NCBI GenBank assembly: GCA_032622095.1
Contig: CP136061.1
Location: forward strand, 25,298,991-25,362,990
Length of the DNA: 64,000 nt
Reading direction: 5' to 3'
Origin: Siphonodentalium dalli
Taxonomy: Eukaryota; Mollusca; Scaphopoda; Gadilida; Siphonodentaliidae
Below the pieces are notes generated by a model, which did no database searches, was not told where the DNA came from, and saw only the letters and a program-made list of their open reading frames with translations. How positions within the stretch are numbered: position 1 is the first letter of the stretch; each line of letters starts with the position of its first letter. This document shows, piece after piece, positions 20,201 to 32,084 of this stretch. Made by a program: the position numbers and the translations under genes.

Positions 20201-23200
20201 ATATAATGTTCCATTAGATTTTCATAAATTTGGCATGGATTGGAATTGAATTATCAAGGCTCAGACATGTTCCAGCGCTTAAGAATCACAAATGGACATT
20301 CCCTGTAATGATTTCAAAATGAAAGACACAAATTATTGATATAACAGCCTCATTCTCGTAGAAAGGTAGTTCAAGTATTTATCCACATATTTCGATACCT
20401 GGAAAAATTCCAAATTGAATATTATTAGGTGTATTTTGGAATGCAAACTGCCAAGGGCTTGAACGCCTGAACTATACCTTTATTTCGGCTAAAAGAGTAT
20501 TGATAGACAGCGTATGTTAAATTGTGTAAGTTATTTTGTTCTTAACTCAGTCCAAGATCCAAATAAACAAAAAATAAACAAAAAACACTTACAAATGTAA
20601 ATGATCAAAATTAGTGGGAATTGATTCACAGATTCATATACCTTAAATTGTCCAAGTTCTCCATTGTGTGCACATATGTCTCATCCCATGTGTACTCCAC
20701 TGAAAATAATTAGAAATAATGAAAGCTTTGAATTGGACATAGCCTTATTAAGGTATCTCATATTTTTTAACCTATATCGAGGGTTTTATTAAGTACCTGA
20801 CTAGTGAACAGGATATTTACATAACTGGCACCAAATCGACGGTCTGTACATGTGTGAGAAGGGACTCCCCACTGAGCAAGCAACCAAATGTTAGCATTTA
20901 CATATTTATTGTTAAGCAGTGAACCTCTTTGTATGAGATACCACATTTTAATAGCAAAAAAATACACCAAAAACATTTGAACCCTGTTGGCATCATATTG
21001 AATCCTCCGCGCTCACAACAAATCCTCGATCGGTTAAGTCATGTGTATTTGTGAACATAACTACTTTGAACAAGATTATTCTCGATTCATCACCCTACTG
21101 AACTTTAACAACCAGTAAATCTACATATAAATAATAAGAGCATCGTTTGTTGCTGGCAAAATATGGGTGTGGTAATTCCAACAAGCAGGGCTGGGGTCTA
21201 GAAAATTCAGTAGGGCTATTAATAGTCCTCCCAGATTTAGCTAGGAGGGCTATAGACCTCCTCAACTTTTATTTATTATTTGTTATACCTTAGTTACTAC
21301 TGCCCTTAATTTGTCAATTTTTTACATTTAACTTCTTCTAAATTAGTTTTGTTATGTAGACCAACAAAATGTCCAGAGTTGTAAATGTCAAATCCAATAT
21401 ATGTACACTTGAATAGAGTTACAAATGACTGCTTTATTTGTCTAAGTAATCCATTTTCCATCACCAATGACAAGACCGCTTTCGCAGATTGCTCCTTCCA
21501 GCAGTCAAGTCGCTCAGTATAGATTTACTGAGTGTTTGCAATTGGGGACATAGATAATAATTTCTCAACTTTAATTGAATAACATTGTAAACAAGAATAT
21601 TCATTTGACATCTGTCGCAGAGATCACGCATGCGCACACTGCACAATTTAAATCTTTACAATTTTGATGCAGTGAAACACGATAAAATAACTAAATAAAT
21701 TTCCTATTGTTGACGAGGCAGCTATAAAAAGCCCTCCTTGAGATTTCCAGGCCTGGCAAAGGGCCATAACTCTGGAAAATTGGTGGGCGGAACCTGAATT
21801 GGAATCTGTTATTTTGGGTTAGTAAGCTCAGATACCAAATTTCATTCCATTTAGTTCAGACTTATTGAAGTTATCATGTGGAAACAAAAAAGTGAAAGGA
21901 TGGACAGATGGACAGACTACTAATAACATAATACATCCCAATCTTAAAAATGGGCGTGGGCGAGGAGGCGGTATATTTATTACCTTTGTCCTTTTTATTG
22001 GATTGTGATTCTGTCCTCACAACTTCATCAACTGACCATTTCTGAACAGTGACAATGTTTACATCTGAAATATTTATTAAACTTTTTCATATATTTGTCA
22101 GATTCACTTGATATTGTGGCCAATTGAGCGATCACAATTGATAACAAAGCGTAAAATATTTGTAAAAATTGAGGAGGGCTATAGCCCAGTTAGGGAAATT
22201 GAGGCAGATGGATTTTGGTCCTCCTGGAATTTCAGGCACTCCAGCAGTGCAATAAAACAATGATTTAAGTCTATTTTAATTTGAAATAAAAGGCCGTCTG
22301 GCCACAGTGTCCCCCGAAAAAGTGGCTTCATTGGGGGCATCAGCTTTTCTGAAAAAAATATCAAGGACCCTAAATCCGATACTATATTTCAGAACAATCC
22401 AACCAGTGTCCCATGTAATGGTGGATAATAAACTATCATACTAAATTTGATTCAGATATGATCACACAAACTAAAGTTATCATCCGGAAACCAGAAAATT
22501 ACAAGATTCTGAGTCGAAAAAGGACCATAACTCTCGCAAAAATGGGCGGAGCAAACCCATATTCGAACTTGATCTTTATTTGGGTCTGATAAACTCACAT
22601 ACCAAATTTACTTTTGATCTAATAACCGAAACTAAAGTTATCATCCGGAAACCATTTCCGGACGCACAGACCGACAGACACCGGCTATTTTAATAGTCCC
22701 ACGAATTTTTTTTTCCGGGGGACAACTAACTAGAGCAGGAGTGGGATACTCATATTCATTGTCACACATACATTTTAGCATCAAAGAATTACATTGCAAT
22801 GTCACATAAAAATTCACTGTAGTTAATGAAATGACACATTTCCTTAATAAAAATAAAAGAGCTCAAATTTACAATGTCGAGCATGGGGTATCACAATAAC
22901 ATAGGGTTTTGGATGCAGATTAATCATTTTAATAAAGCAATTTACAGTAAAATCACACAATACTTACTGGAAAGCGGAGTGATAATCTCCTGAAGCATTT
23001 TGCGTGATTTCCCTCCCAACTCTTCAGCTCGTTTCAGCTTTCTCAGAAGTGAACAATCTTAAAAGTAATAATATATGTTGTAGTGCATACATTCAAAACG
23101 ATTATGATCTATTGACTTCATAATAAACACATGCGGATATTCAATCCTCGGAATTGGCCACAGCAATAAGCAATGATATGGGAAAAGACGTGGCATAATG

Positions 23201-26200
23201 TGGAATCTAACATGCCACTAGGGCCGTAACGATTCACAACTTCATGATTTCGATTCACAATTTTTGCCTGACAATTCGATGCACATCAAGATGCAGCTAC
23301 TCTGGAGTATGACATCAGAATCATAAATGAGAGATTTGATGCTGAATTATAGAGTATACTGTTATGTACTATTAAAGACAATGCACATGACACAAATTAT
23401 TGGAATTTATGGGTCACTCACATTTATATAAGAGAATGCACTGGAATATGATCTGTAATGCTGCACCACCACAGCATTGGGTTAAATGTGAAAATATGAC
23501 CTGGACATGGAATTCTTGGTCAAGAGATTCCAATTTAAGTTTACGATGATAATGTATCAAATTCTACCCATAACAGCCATCAAGATAAATACCTCACTGC
23601 TGACCCAATATTTTGGACCAATTTAAACCAAATGTGGTGTGCTGACTCGAGATACCCTTGGCGGAGTTATAATGGTGTTAGTTTTTCAAATTTTGTTAAT
23701 TTTGAAAAACAAAATGTTTTTAATTATTTAAAAAAATATATTTTACAATTTTGTTTGTTATTTATTTATATATTTATTTATTTGGTTAAAGACACGGTTG
23801 GCCTTGGCGGTGGGTATCCTGTGAAAATATCTCCACCCGTCAAAAACCGCCACAAACAGAAGGAACATCAAAATGTAGATATACTTTGTCCGTATACAAA
23901 TAAGAAATATCGCATAAACAGTATGTTATGGTCATATGTTTGACCATTGTTATGTAAACAAAAGCACAAAAAGTTACTTTTCTGGTGTTTGTTTATATTA
24001 TGATGGTAAACATAAAGAGCGTTATTTGTTGGTGAATACCTGATATGGAACTAATAAAGAGCGTTTATGCCATTTGTGTGTGATTGGCCAGTAACATTGT
24101 GCTGTCTTCTGTAACACAATCAGGCTCTTGCTTAGGTAAAATATAGTAGGTCTTTATGATAACATGTTGTTTACGCGATGGTCATGGTATATATGAACGG
24201 AAATGTATGCGTTTTAATGTTTTTCTGTTTACGGTGTTTGGAACAAATATGAATATTTTCGACAATTAAGGCCGCACGTGCCTTTAAATTGAGGAATTAA
24301 ATCTAATTTTTTTTAGAGTGAATATTTTTTTGAAAAAGGGCCATAACTCAGTTAAAAATAGATTGATCAAACCCATATTCGAACTCGATCTGTCTTTTGT
24401 GCTGACATATTCATACACAAAATTTGGCTCTGATCAGATAGAAAATATTTGAGTTATCGCACCATGCATAAAGTGTCTACAGACACACAGAAGGACGGAC
24501 TAACGATGAGTGGTCAATACGGACAACAACACTATGTTTACCATACTATGGTACCGGTATGGGTAAACATAAAAACTGTGCCATTTGTATTTATCGGAAT
24601 TTTGGTACCATAAACGTTTCTGAGTGACGACACCTAGATTTTCTTCACATGGCCCACGGTTGCAACTAAAAAATTGCACAAACGAAATAATCTCAAATTT
24701 ATCGAAAACATCCTCAGCATAGGTATGTTTTGAGATACCTCCGACATATATTAAACTGTATATATAATGTTGGGTTCCAAATGAGCCATGTGTGTTGAAT
24801 TAAAGGCATGAAATAATTACTTTCTCATGTTTTGATTGAAGTGAAATTTTAGTCCCTAGTTGTAGAGTACAAGCCTCCGAAATTAATTTGGCAGCAACAC
24901 CTATTATCATCATATGCTTAGTAATAATTCTTTTGACCGAACAATATTTTCGGTTCATTTTTCTTGTTGCCAAATCATAAATCTTATAATTAATGAAACA
25001 ATTTAATTTATGGTGCAAGTAGATACCGCAACAATCATAGCTCACTCGATACGTCATATTTATTAAAATAGCCGTACCCAGTTTGTGTCTTATTTTGTGA
25101 GCATAGTGGAGCAATCCATCGACAAGAAGATCCAGTTTGTTCTCCGATGTCATTTCCTTTGTTATCGATGAAAATTTCACAAGAAAAGACCACAGACGTT
25201 CCATGCATTCACCATCTGTTACTCCTAAATGTTCTGTGCGTTTGGGATTAAACAGAATCTGAAATGAAAGATCCAATTTATTTATATTTAAATAAGTACA
25301 ATTATTAAAGGCACCATAGATGGAACTCAGTATTATACTGTAGTTTCTACTGCATCCCCTAGGCTTAGTTGTAAACAAAACTATTGTTGGTTATTTGACA
25401 CAAACACTGAACATTAAAACTGAGAAACAAGTTTACAGAGTTTACCAATAATTTCCTCAATATTAACTGGTATAGTCAGAGATGAAACTACTCAAATGTG
25501 TAACACATAGTGTCTGACACTGACAACTTAAAATTCAAATATGTGTATACCTGAAAATGCAATAATTAATTCCCTAAAATCTTTTTATTCTATCGGTCTG
25601 GGTATAGTTGTTTTAAATAAAATTAAAGTTACCTGACATGCCATCTTATGCCCATAACAATGGAAGGCTGGTATTGCCAGTGATACTTTTTTCAGAAGAT
25701 CTGGGTAGTTTTTCTGCAAAAGAAAAGTTTAAAGTGATATTAATATAACAAGAATATTCTACAGTGGCAATGAGCATTTCAACTTATATCATCATTAATC
25801 ATTTTAGTATCAATCAAAAGATTACTACCAGTAAGATTGACAAAATGTTACCAGGCTTGTGACTGGTATATCATATATGTTAAGATGCAAATTTGGTTGC
25901 CATCTTTAAAACTTTACATGCTATACAAGAAATTCAAAGTGAGTGGTCTTTATTCATTTTAATTGAAATTACATAGAGCTTCAACTTTTGGCTAAAATGT
26001 TAACTGATTTGTGTATAACTCGAAAATCAATGGTCATATCTGGGTCTGATATTAAAAGTACATTTGTAATCATTCTGTCTTTAATTATCCCCCTCAACAC
26101 TTCCTTTGTTCTTGATAGGTTTTGACTTATCTACTATATATCTTGGGACTTCTGTCTGTCTGTCTGTTTGTCTGTTAGCAATGGCTGTGAAAACAGCCGG

Positions 26201-29200
26201 ACGGATTTCGATGAAATTTTATACCTAGGGGTACTTTTGTCCGGGAAGTGTTTTGGACGGGTCAAATTGTGATCCCGACCTGACCTTGACCTTCAAAATG
26301 GTCAATTCAAGGTAAAATCAGGTAAAACTGCTGGACGAGACGAAATTTTATACCTAGGAGTACTTTTGTCCGGGGAGTGTTTTGGGTGGGTCCTTCAAAA
26401 TGGTAAATTCAAGGTCAAAATCGCGCCTTTTGATGGATAGCCTTTCAACGGGTGTATCCACTTGAAAATTGGTATCTGAAGTCTGGATTAAAGTAGAGGG
26501 GAAACAGCCCGGATGAAGTCGGACCCACCAGCTAGTCTTATCTATATTGGATGCAATTAATTCATAATCATAATATAAATATGCTTACCTTGAGGTATTT
26601 CTTTAAAACACATGCTATATCATACATAATTATGATCTTCATATCCTTATTCTCCGAACAAAGCTTTTGTAGTATGTACACAGAGTATCCAAGCCTAAAA
26701 TAAATTGATATAAAAATTACTCATGGACAATTTCTTTGAAATTTGATAATCGCAGATAAATAAAAGTACCAAATGTTGTAATAAACTTAACGAGAATCAT
26801 GGGCATGATCCATTTTGTGCACGGAAATCTATTTTATGAAAAATTATAAAACAATGACATCAGTGTTTGTTAAATACTTGGAATAAATAATAATTTAAAG
26901 CAATTCTGCCCAACTGAAATAAATCCTTCATTATGCTGACAAACAATTTGGATCAATAATAAGCTTTTTTCCTAGAGCTTCACGGTTTTTCGGTATTTAG
27001 TCATATCGAGATATAATTTTTTCGAAAAAAAATGGATAGTCGGTATATCGTGGGTGACGATATCCCAATTATTTAGTCGTTTTATTTTATTTAAAATGGG
27101 CAAAAACGTATAAATCTTAGTTGAAATGTCTTCCTATAAGCAAGGAGACAAAGATACCAATCAAGGAGACAAAGACACAGATGTGTTGGATCAAGTACTA
27201 CCGGCGTTTCTTTGTTTTACCACAAGGGTTGTATCAGTAATTGAATGATGTCAACGCCTTCGTTCATGCGCCTCATCAGAGTTTGTTGTCGGAAATAATA
27301 AAACAATTTCATTGCGTGTACATCAAAGCCATAATCCAATGTCCTCACAGCTTATTAATTCGTGATCACAGCTCATTGAAGTTTGTTTTTACAAGCGCTA
27401 ACGTTTGTACACGTGGTGTCGACACATCACGCCATTGTTGGTTTACTTACACCCTGGCCAGTGTGAGAAACGTAATATGCCGATGGCGATATAATCGCAA
27501 TGATGTATTGTAGGCCACGTCAGGCACTAAATAGTCTCAGCTAGAATTTCAAGTCCGGTCAATTATTGGCCCTAAGTGTGCATGTTTGAAACCAGAAAAA
27601 GTAAATATGTTGTAATTCTTGGCGGCAAACATGTAGACATTCTCCTCATTGTTATGTGTAATAGACATTTCTGTAATCGTAAGCTACGCCCTGGCAATTT
27701 ATGAACGTAAGCGACACACCCATTAGTTTTCCCATTTCTGTGTTGACGCTGACTCTATGACGCTCGTTGCTCTGCTTTGTTTGCCGACATGACTGCGAAC
27801 AGTAAAGCGACGTAGCCCCATACAGCCAGTGTCTAGTAAAATTTTGTGTTGGATGCGAATGGGTTCGTCATAAATGCGAAATAATTCAGAAGATTTTGAC
27901 GAATACAAATTTCCCACGGTATTTAGTCATATCGCGATATATTTTTTCAATACCGTAGTCGGTATAACTTGAGTCAATATCGTTAAGCTCTATTTTTTCC
28001 AGATATACTATCTTATGCATGTGCAGTGTCTAGAGACAGGTCTCACAGAACAAGCATAAATTACATATAGACTTATGTCATTGCTGCATACAAAGAATTA
28101 AGCCAATCATTTTCTCACTTTTCACCAACTCGAAGATTCATGAAGAACATTGGCATCTCGTGTCTGCATGCAGATCCAAACACTGCTGTCTCGTCCAACT
28201 TTTTGTTCTTTCCTTTCGATCTGATGGTGCTCCCAGCTTGAAAAGAATTGCACTCCTGTAACAATGTGATCAATATTGTAATATGACATTCACTGTGAGT
28301 TAGTTGTAAGGCCAAAATGAATAATATTCTTGTTTCGCCTTTCGTATCCCAAAACAATTAGGAACGGGCATAGTCTATGATTTTATTTTAATTAACCCTA
28401 CCTCGTACTTCCAGTTAAAAAGAAACAATGAAATTTTTTTCAGAACACCAATAAAATGAAAGTAGGTCGGACAAAAATGAACACCATGCGAGAATTAGTC
28501 TCTGCCTTCTCAATATACATGACATCATGCAAGTTCAGAATGTTGATTTATATGCTACCGGTATATGCAAATATTTAAAGCAGCAATTAGATTGCAGTAT
28601 ACAAAGTTTCTGTATTTAAAGAGTATATGGCAGTGACCAAAAACATTGATAATGTGTAAGTTCCAATACTATTCATGATTATAACATGATGAGTTATCAG
28701 TGTTACATACATAGTTCAACTTAGAAGTACTTTGCAACATACCTGGCCAACATCTCCAGACTCAGTCGAACATTTATCAATAAAAGCATCAACAAGATCT
28801 TGATCTTGGAAATAATGTCCTAGATGCTTTGCAAAACCTGGTGATTTGCCAGCAGATGCCTTTCGAACAAGCTGAAAATCTGCATCGAGTGAGTATACTT
28901 TTGTTGTTGTCTGAAACAAGATGAACAAAATATAAATGCTTTACAGAGGCATGGAATAGATCTAGACAGAACAGCACAGAATGTGAATATTATCGTACAA
29001 ATTTGTTGTTGCCACTTTTACAACAAGGGCCATCAGAATTAAAAATTGAGACAGACAGACAGATTCACAGAGCTCATTTCTATATCCCCGGCCAAACGTC
29101 ATTTGCGGGGGATAATGAACTAAAGAACAATCTAATTTTGGACCATAATATGCTCATTTCAGTAAAACACTTGAAAACTGCTAAATTATTGACAAACTTT

Positions 29201-29415
29201 AGTGCTTGATGATCATAATCTAGAATGATAAGATTGTAAATCAAGAGTACCAGTTTTCAAAGGTAACTAATATAAAAACTCACATCGAAGCATGCCGGGC
29301 ATGTAGTTCCATCATCAGTAGCAGATAGTGTTGTGGAAGGATAGCGTAGCCTATACCGATATTGCCGATATTGAACAAGACATTCATCAATAAGAACTCT
29401 GTATATGTCATTAAT
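17239..29415 (-). CDS. KDZ (Kyakuja-Dileera-Zisupton) transposase gene, 12 exons, 5' part not resolved
   Basis: This is a spliced gene for a KDZ-family DNA transposase, an RNase H-fold enzyme, or a host gene derived from one. Exons in coding order: 29415-29284, 28910-28743, 28255-28119, 26694-26589, 25713-25633, 25258-25078, 23057-22968, 22064-21984, 20699-20642, 20193-20134, 18488-18301, 17843-17239. Each is bounded by AG and GT and all phases agree, giving 628 codons and TAA. Motifs: CPACFD (39-44); SLDADF with Asp53; a CRHE block (130-133); YDIAC with Asp171; FHCYGHKMAC (198-207); TDGECMERLWSFL with Glu225. Asp53, Asp171 and Glu225 sit where KDZ catalytic residues do. The C-terminal part is helical with an acidic Ser/Asp tail. 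No stop interrupts it. Upstream exons are missing. Confidence 0.85.
18703..18837 (+). repeat. Second copy of the interior of the 16.7-kb TIR element
   Basis: It matches 16845-16968 almost throughout (TAGTTGCATTTTTAATACAT, GAATTTGACGTAGTCAGAAA, TATAGGGAGCTATCAACTG). It has no TIRs of its own, so the segment also exists outside the element. Confidence 0.85.
18838..20133. other. KDZ intron; nothing else recognised
   Basis: No coding exon or element could be supported here. Confidence 0.5.
21180..22740. repeat. Dispersed CCATAACTC-type repeats inside KDZ introns
   Basis: Phrases such as GGGCCATAACTCTGG, ATACCAAATTT, GTTATCATCCGGAAACCA and runs of GACAGA occur at about 21755-21925 and 22485-22735, and again at 24330-24510. 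They resemble dispersed families common in marine invertebrate genomes. Exon 21984-22064 lies between two of them. Confidence 0.6.
23058..25077. other. Long KDZ intron with repeat fragments
   Basis: It contains one CCATAACTC-type repeat (about 24330-24510) and a TAGGGCCGTAACGATTCAC block at 23219 that looks like one end of a hAT-like element without a visible partner. A T-rich low-complexity stretch is at 23690-23790. Confidence 0.5.
26130..26535 (+). mobile_element. Non-autonomous Helitron, copy 1
   Basis: It starts TCTACTATATATCTTGGG after an A and ends with a GC-rich near-hairpin (CCCGGATGAAGTCGG) followed by CAGCTAG before a T. 5' TC, 3' CTAG, a hairpin about 10 bases upstream and an A/T target are the Helitron signature. 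The interior has repeated TTTCGATGAAATTTTATACC, TACTTTTGTCCGGG and GACCTTGACCTTC blocks. It lies in the KDZ intron between exons 26589-26694 and 25633-25713. Copy 2 is at 35059. Confidence 0.8.
26973..27992. mobile_element. hAT-like non-autonomous element with 8-bp target duplication
   Basis: The ends are TAGAGCTTCACGG and CGTTAAGCTCTA (inverted). Identical flanks TTTTTTCC lie at 26965-26972 and 27993-28000, an 8-bp duplication as made by hAT transposases. The blocks GTATTTAGTCATATCG and CGGTAT occur at both ends. No transposase remnant is recognised. It sits in a KDZ intron. Confidence 0.82.
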
Positions 29416-29509
29416 CTAAACGACAAAGAGAACATTTAGCCTTATTCTTCAAAGGAAAATTACACATACTGTACTATAATATGTTCGAGCACTATGAAAC
29501 TCACTAGTA

Positions 29510-30403
29510 AAAAATGTAAAAAAAATTCCCCTTCTGTTTATGTGGGGAATTTGAGACAACTTACCACTATCTCTTTGAATGTACATTTTATCAAGAGCCC
29601 AGAAGAGAACTATATGACTCCCTACCAAACGTTGCCTTATCTGAGAATACACTAATGCAGGGGTCAAGGGAGCTTAGTCTTCGCGAAAACAAACAAATAT
29701 TTAATGCAGTACAGACATATATTATGAAAACAAAAAGATTTCCATGATCTGTATGGGTAACAAATTGCTTTGGATTCCGGCCGCGTTATGCGGCAGCACG
29801 ATGTTCCCCATTATATATGTAGTACTAAATGTCTTCCGATAACAATTATTTTGTAAGTTACTTACATGTCACTATCCTGTATATACGTGAAATGATTCTA
29901 CATGAAGAATGCAGCGATATTCACAGTGAACACCATTGAAATAGGAATTGGCCATTGCGATTGACCCCCTCCCATGGAGCCTGACGCATGCATATCACTA
30001 CGAGCATAATTTTCATCACGCAGCAACTAAATTATTGAAAACTCTGCCCCTCCACTTTCTCACTCTCTCTCATTCTCTCTCTCTCTCTTTCTCTCTCCCT
30101 ATCTCTCTCTCTGCCTCCTGTTATCCCCAACACTATCTTCCCGCTGTTTCCATCCCCAACTCAAACTTAGTTACTTCTCCTTTAAAAAAACATTATTTAT
30201 ATCCTTTCCCGTCTGATCGATACCCCTCCCTCACTTATTGAGGAAGGGGCATGTCGCCAAAGAGGAGAAGACTTCATATAAGCCCTCGGGCTTGTTGTCT
30301 GATCCTCATTTCCATACATTTATCTCTTATATGTTATATATTTATGTCACTTGTGTATTATGTGTATTATGTTTGGATTTGGAAATAAAAATATGTTTAC
30401 ACT
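29510..30403 (+). mobile_element. 5'-truncated non-LTR retrotransposon with 13-bp target duplication
   Basis: The 13-base sequence AAACTCACTAGTA occurs at 29497-29509 and 30404-30416, exactly bracketing this insert. From 29530 to 29747 one plus-strand frame reads the C-terminal end of a LINE ORF2: a Cys/His cluster PFCLCGEFETTYHYLFEC, then a short helical tail and TGA. The rest is 3' UTR, with a CT-rich run (30060-30115), a GCCCTCGGGC hairpin (30282-30291) and a GGAAATAAAAATA tail. It lies about 80 bases upstream of the first resolved KDZ exon, in the opposite sense. Confidence 0.9.
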
Positions 30404-30856
30404 AAACTCACTAGTACCTCACTCTTCATTATACACAACATGTTAACCTTATAGTATTGTCATTGTCATGTGAATTACTGTAAACTAGAGTTTAATTCCA
30501 GGAACGGGAATTTCCCGGTTCCAGGGTTCCACACTCATTCCCGTTTACCAAGAATATGATTTGTAGGAACCGGGAATGGGGTGCAATGTTAACCTTGGTT
30601 TATCATACGTCAGTGAACACCAACGGCACATAATTTCATTTAATTTGTCCATAACCGCACACAGTATATATGTTATATATCTGCAAATTCTACGTAAAGT
30701 GTGAGTAGCATTGCCCCCCGCTATAGTCTAAGGGTTATAATGACCTAAGGATGTTTGGTCTCATGTGCCCATGCAGCCATGACCACATGACACGAGCTCG
30801 CGATTCACGACGTAGTGCCATGCACGTTTGTGGGATGAAACTTTTACAAAGTATAT

Positions 30857-32084
30857 TAGTGATTGGCGGTATTTAAGCATAAAAATACCGCGGTAATCCT
30901 AAAATAATACTGTGGTCTACGGTATTACCGATTATTTAAACTAATCCCTTAAAACCCCCGTTTAGTAGCATTCGTTTGGTGCACAGGTCGACTGTTTATG
31001 GAGGAAAATCTAATCGCTACACAGATTACATAATATAAGGAAATTTACGCTCCGTTTTATTAAATTATGGATTGCAATCAATGAATGTATCATTATCTGC
31101 ATGCATGGATTCATGAGCTGATCTTAAATACAGGTAATAATTGCTATTTATGCAACTTAATGCAAGCATCATTCAGTGAAGTCGGATACACCCTTGGAAG
31201 AGCTTTGAAACAGTCCACAACTGACAGTGCCGACTTGCAGAGCACGAACTGTGACGTTGATATTAGAATGTTCTGCCGGGTGTGAATAACTTAAGAATAA
31301 GTACAAGGATTTTATTAAATGTCGAGAAATAAAGTGTATTACTTCCAAAGTATTTAACTTCTAGAACTATTATTGAATTATTATAAATCATACTTTTAAA
31401 TCCCGGTTTATGAATGTGATCAATTATTTCCACTCGGTAACACCCCCGAAATAATGAGCTGCCCCATGCATTCAGTCGATTAAAAATGCAATCATACCTT
31501 GCAATATAATGTTGGGCTGGGTTTTGTCCCAGGTAGCAAAGGAATACATTTTGTTTGGAAATGACACAGGGAAAGAAGTGACATGAGAGAAGATTGAACA
31601 GTTTTTCCAACTAAAAGATAATGCAACATGGGATGGATACACATAAAGGGCGTTGCATAAACTATTAAACTTGAACACGCCAATCATTGAAACGGACTAG
31701 TCATTTAAAAATTGTCAATGAGCACGTTCATGGGGCACACAACGTAAGTCTTGAAATAAATTTGCGCCAATTTCGCGGATGACTTGGTAAACAGAATTTT
31801 CAGCACTAGTAGCTACTCCAGCCCAATTTACAGCAACGCTGTCTCCTGACACAAACTCGCTACCTCTTAATTATGATTTCGATGAAATGCGGTGTATAGA
31901 AACGAAGTAATTTCTTTATATCCCGACAAAGGAAAACCACAATATACTCGGTAATGTGCCTGTATGACATGTAACCGCGATAATACCGTCTTCAAGGTTT
32001 ACCGATTATGGAAAAGAATGACGGTAACGGTATTGAAAATCTTACCGATTATAAATCGGTATACCGAATTACCGCCCAGCACTA
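30857..32084. mobile_element. hAT-like element with near-identical 8-bp flanks
   Basis: The termini are TAGTGATTGGCGGTA and, inverted, TAGTGCTGGGCGGTA. The flanks are AAGTATAT (30849-30856) and AGGTATAT (32085-32092), one difference in eight. Subterminal sequence is rich in TACCG repeats at both ends. A minus-strand open stretch (about 31720-31870) has no identified relative, so no transposase is claimed. Confidence 0.75.

Noticed and set aside
24800-25378. Single 192-codon minus-strand gene
   Set aside because: Only 25078-25258 shows KDZ similarity; good splice sites bound that part and the rest is intron.
29948-30241. Open frame with a Leu/Ser-rich hydrophobic stretch
   Set aside because: It lies in the 3' UTR of the truncated LINE and is caused by a CT-rich run.
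31720-31870. Possible transposase remnant inside the hAT-like element
   Set aside because: An open minus-strand stretch exists, but no hAT motif can be pointed to.
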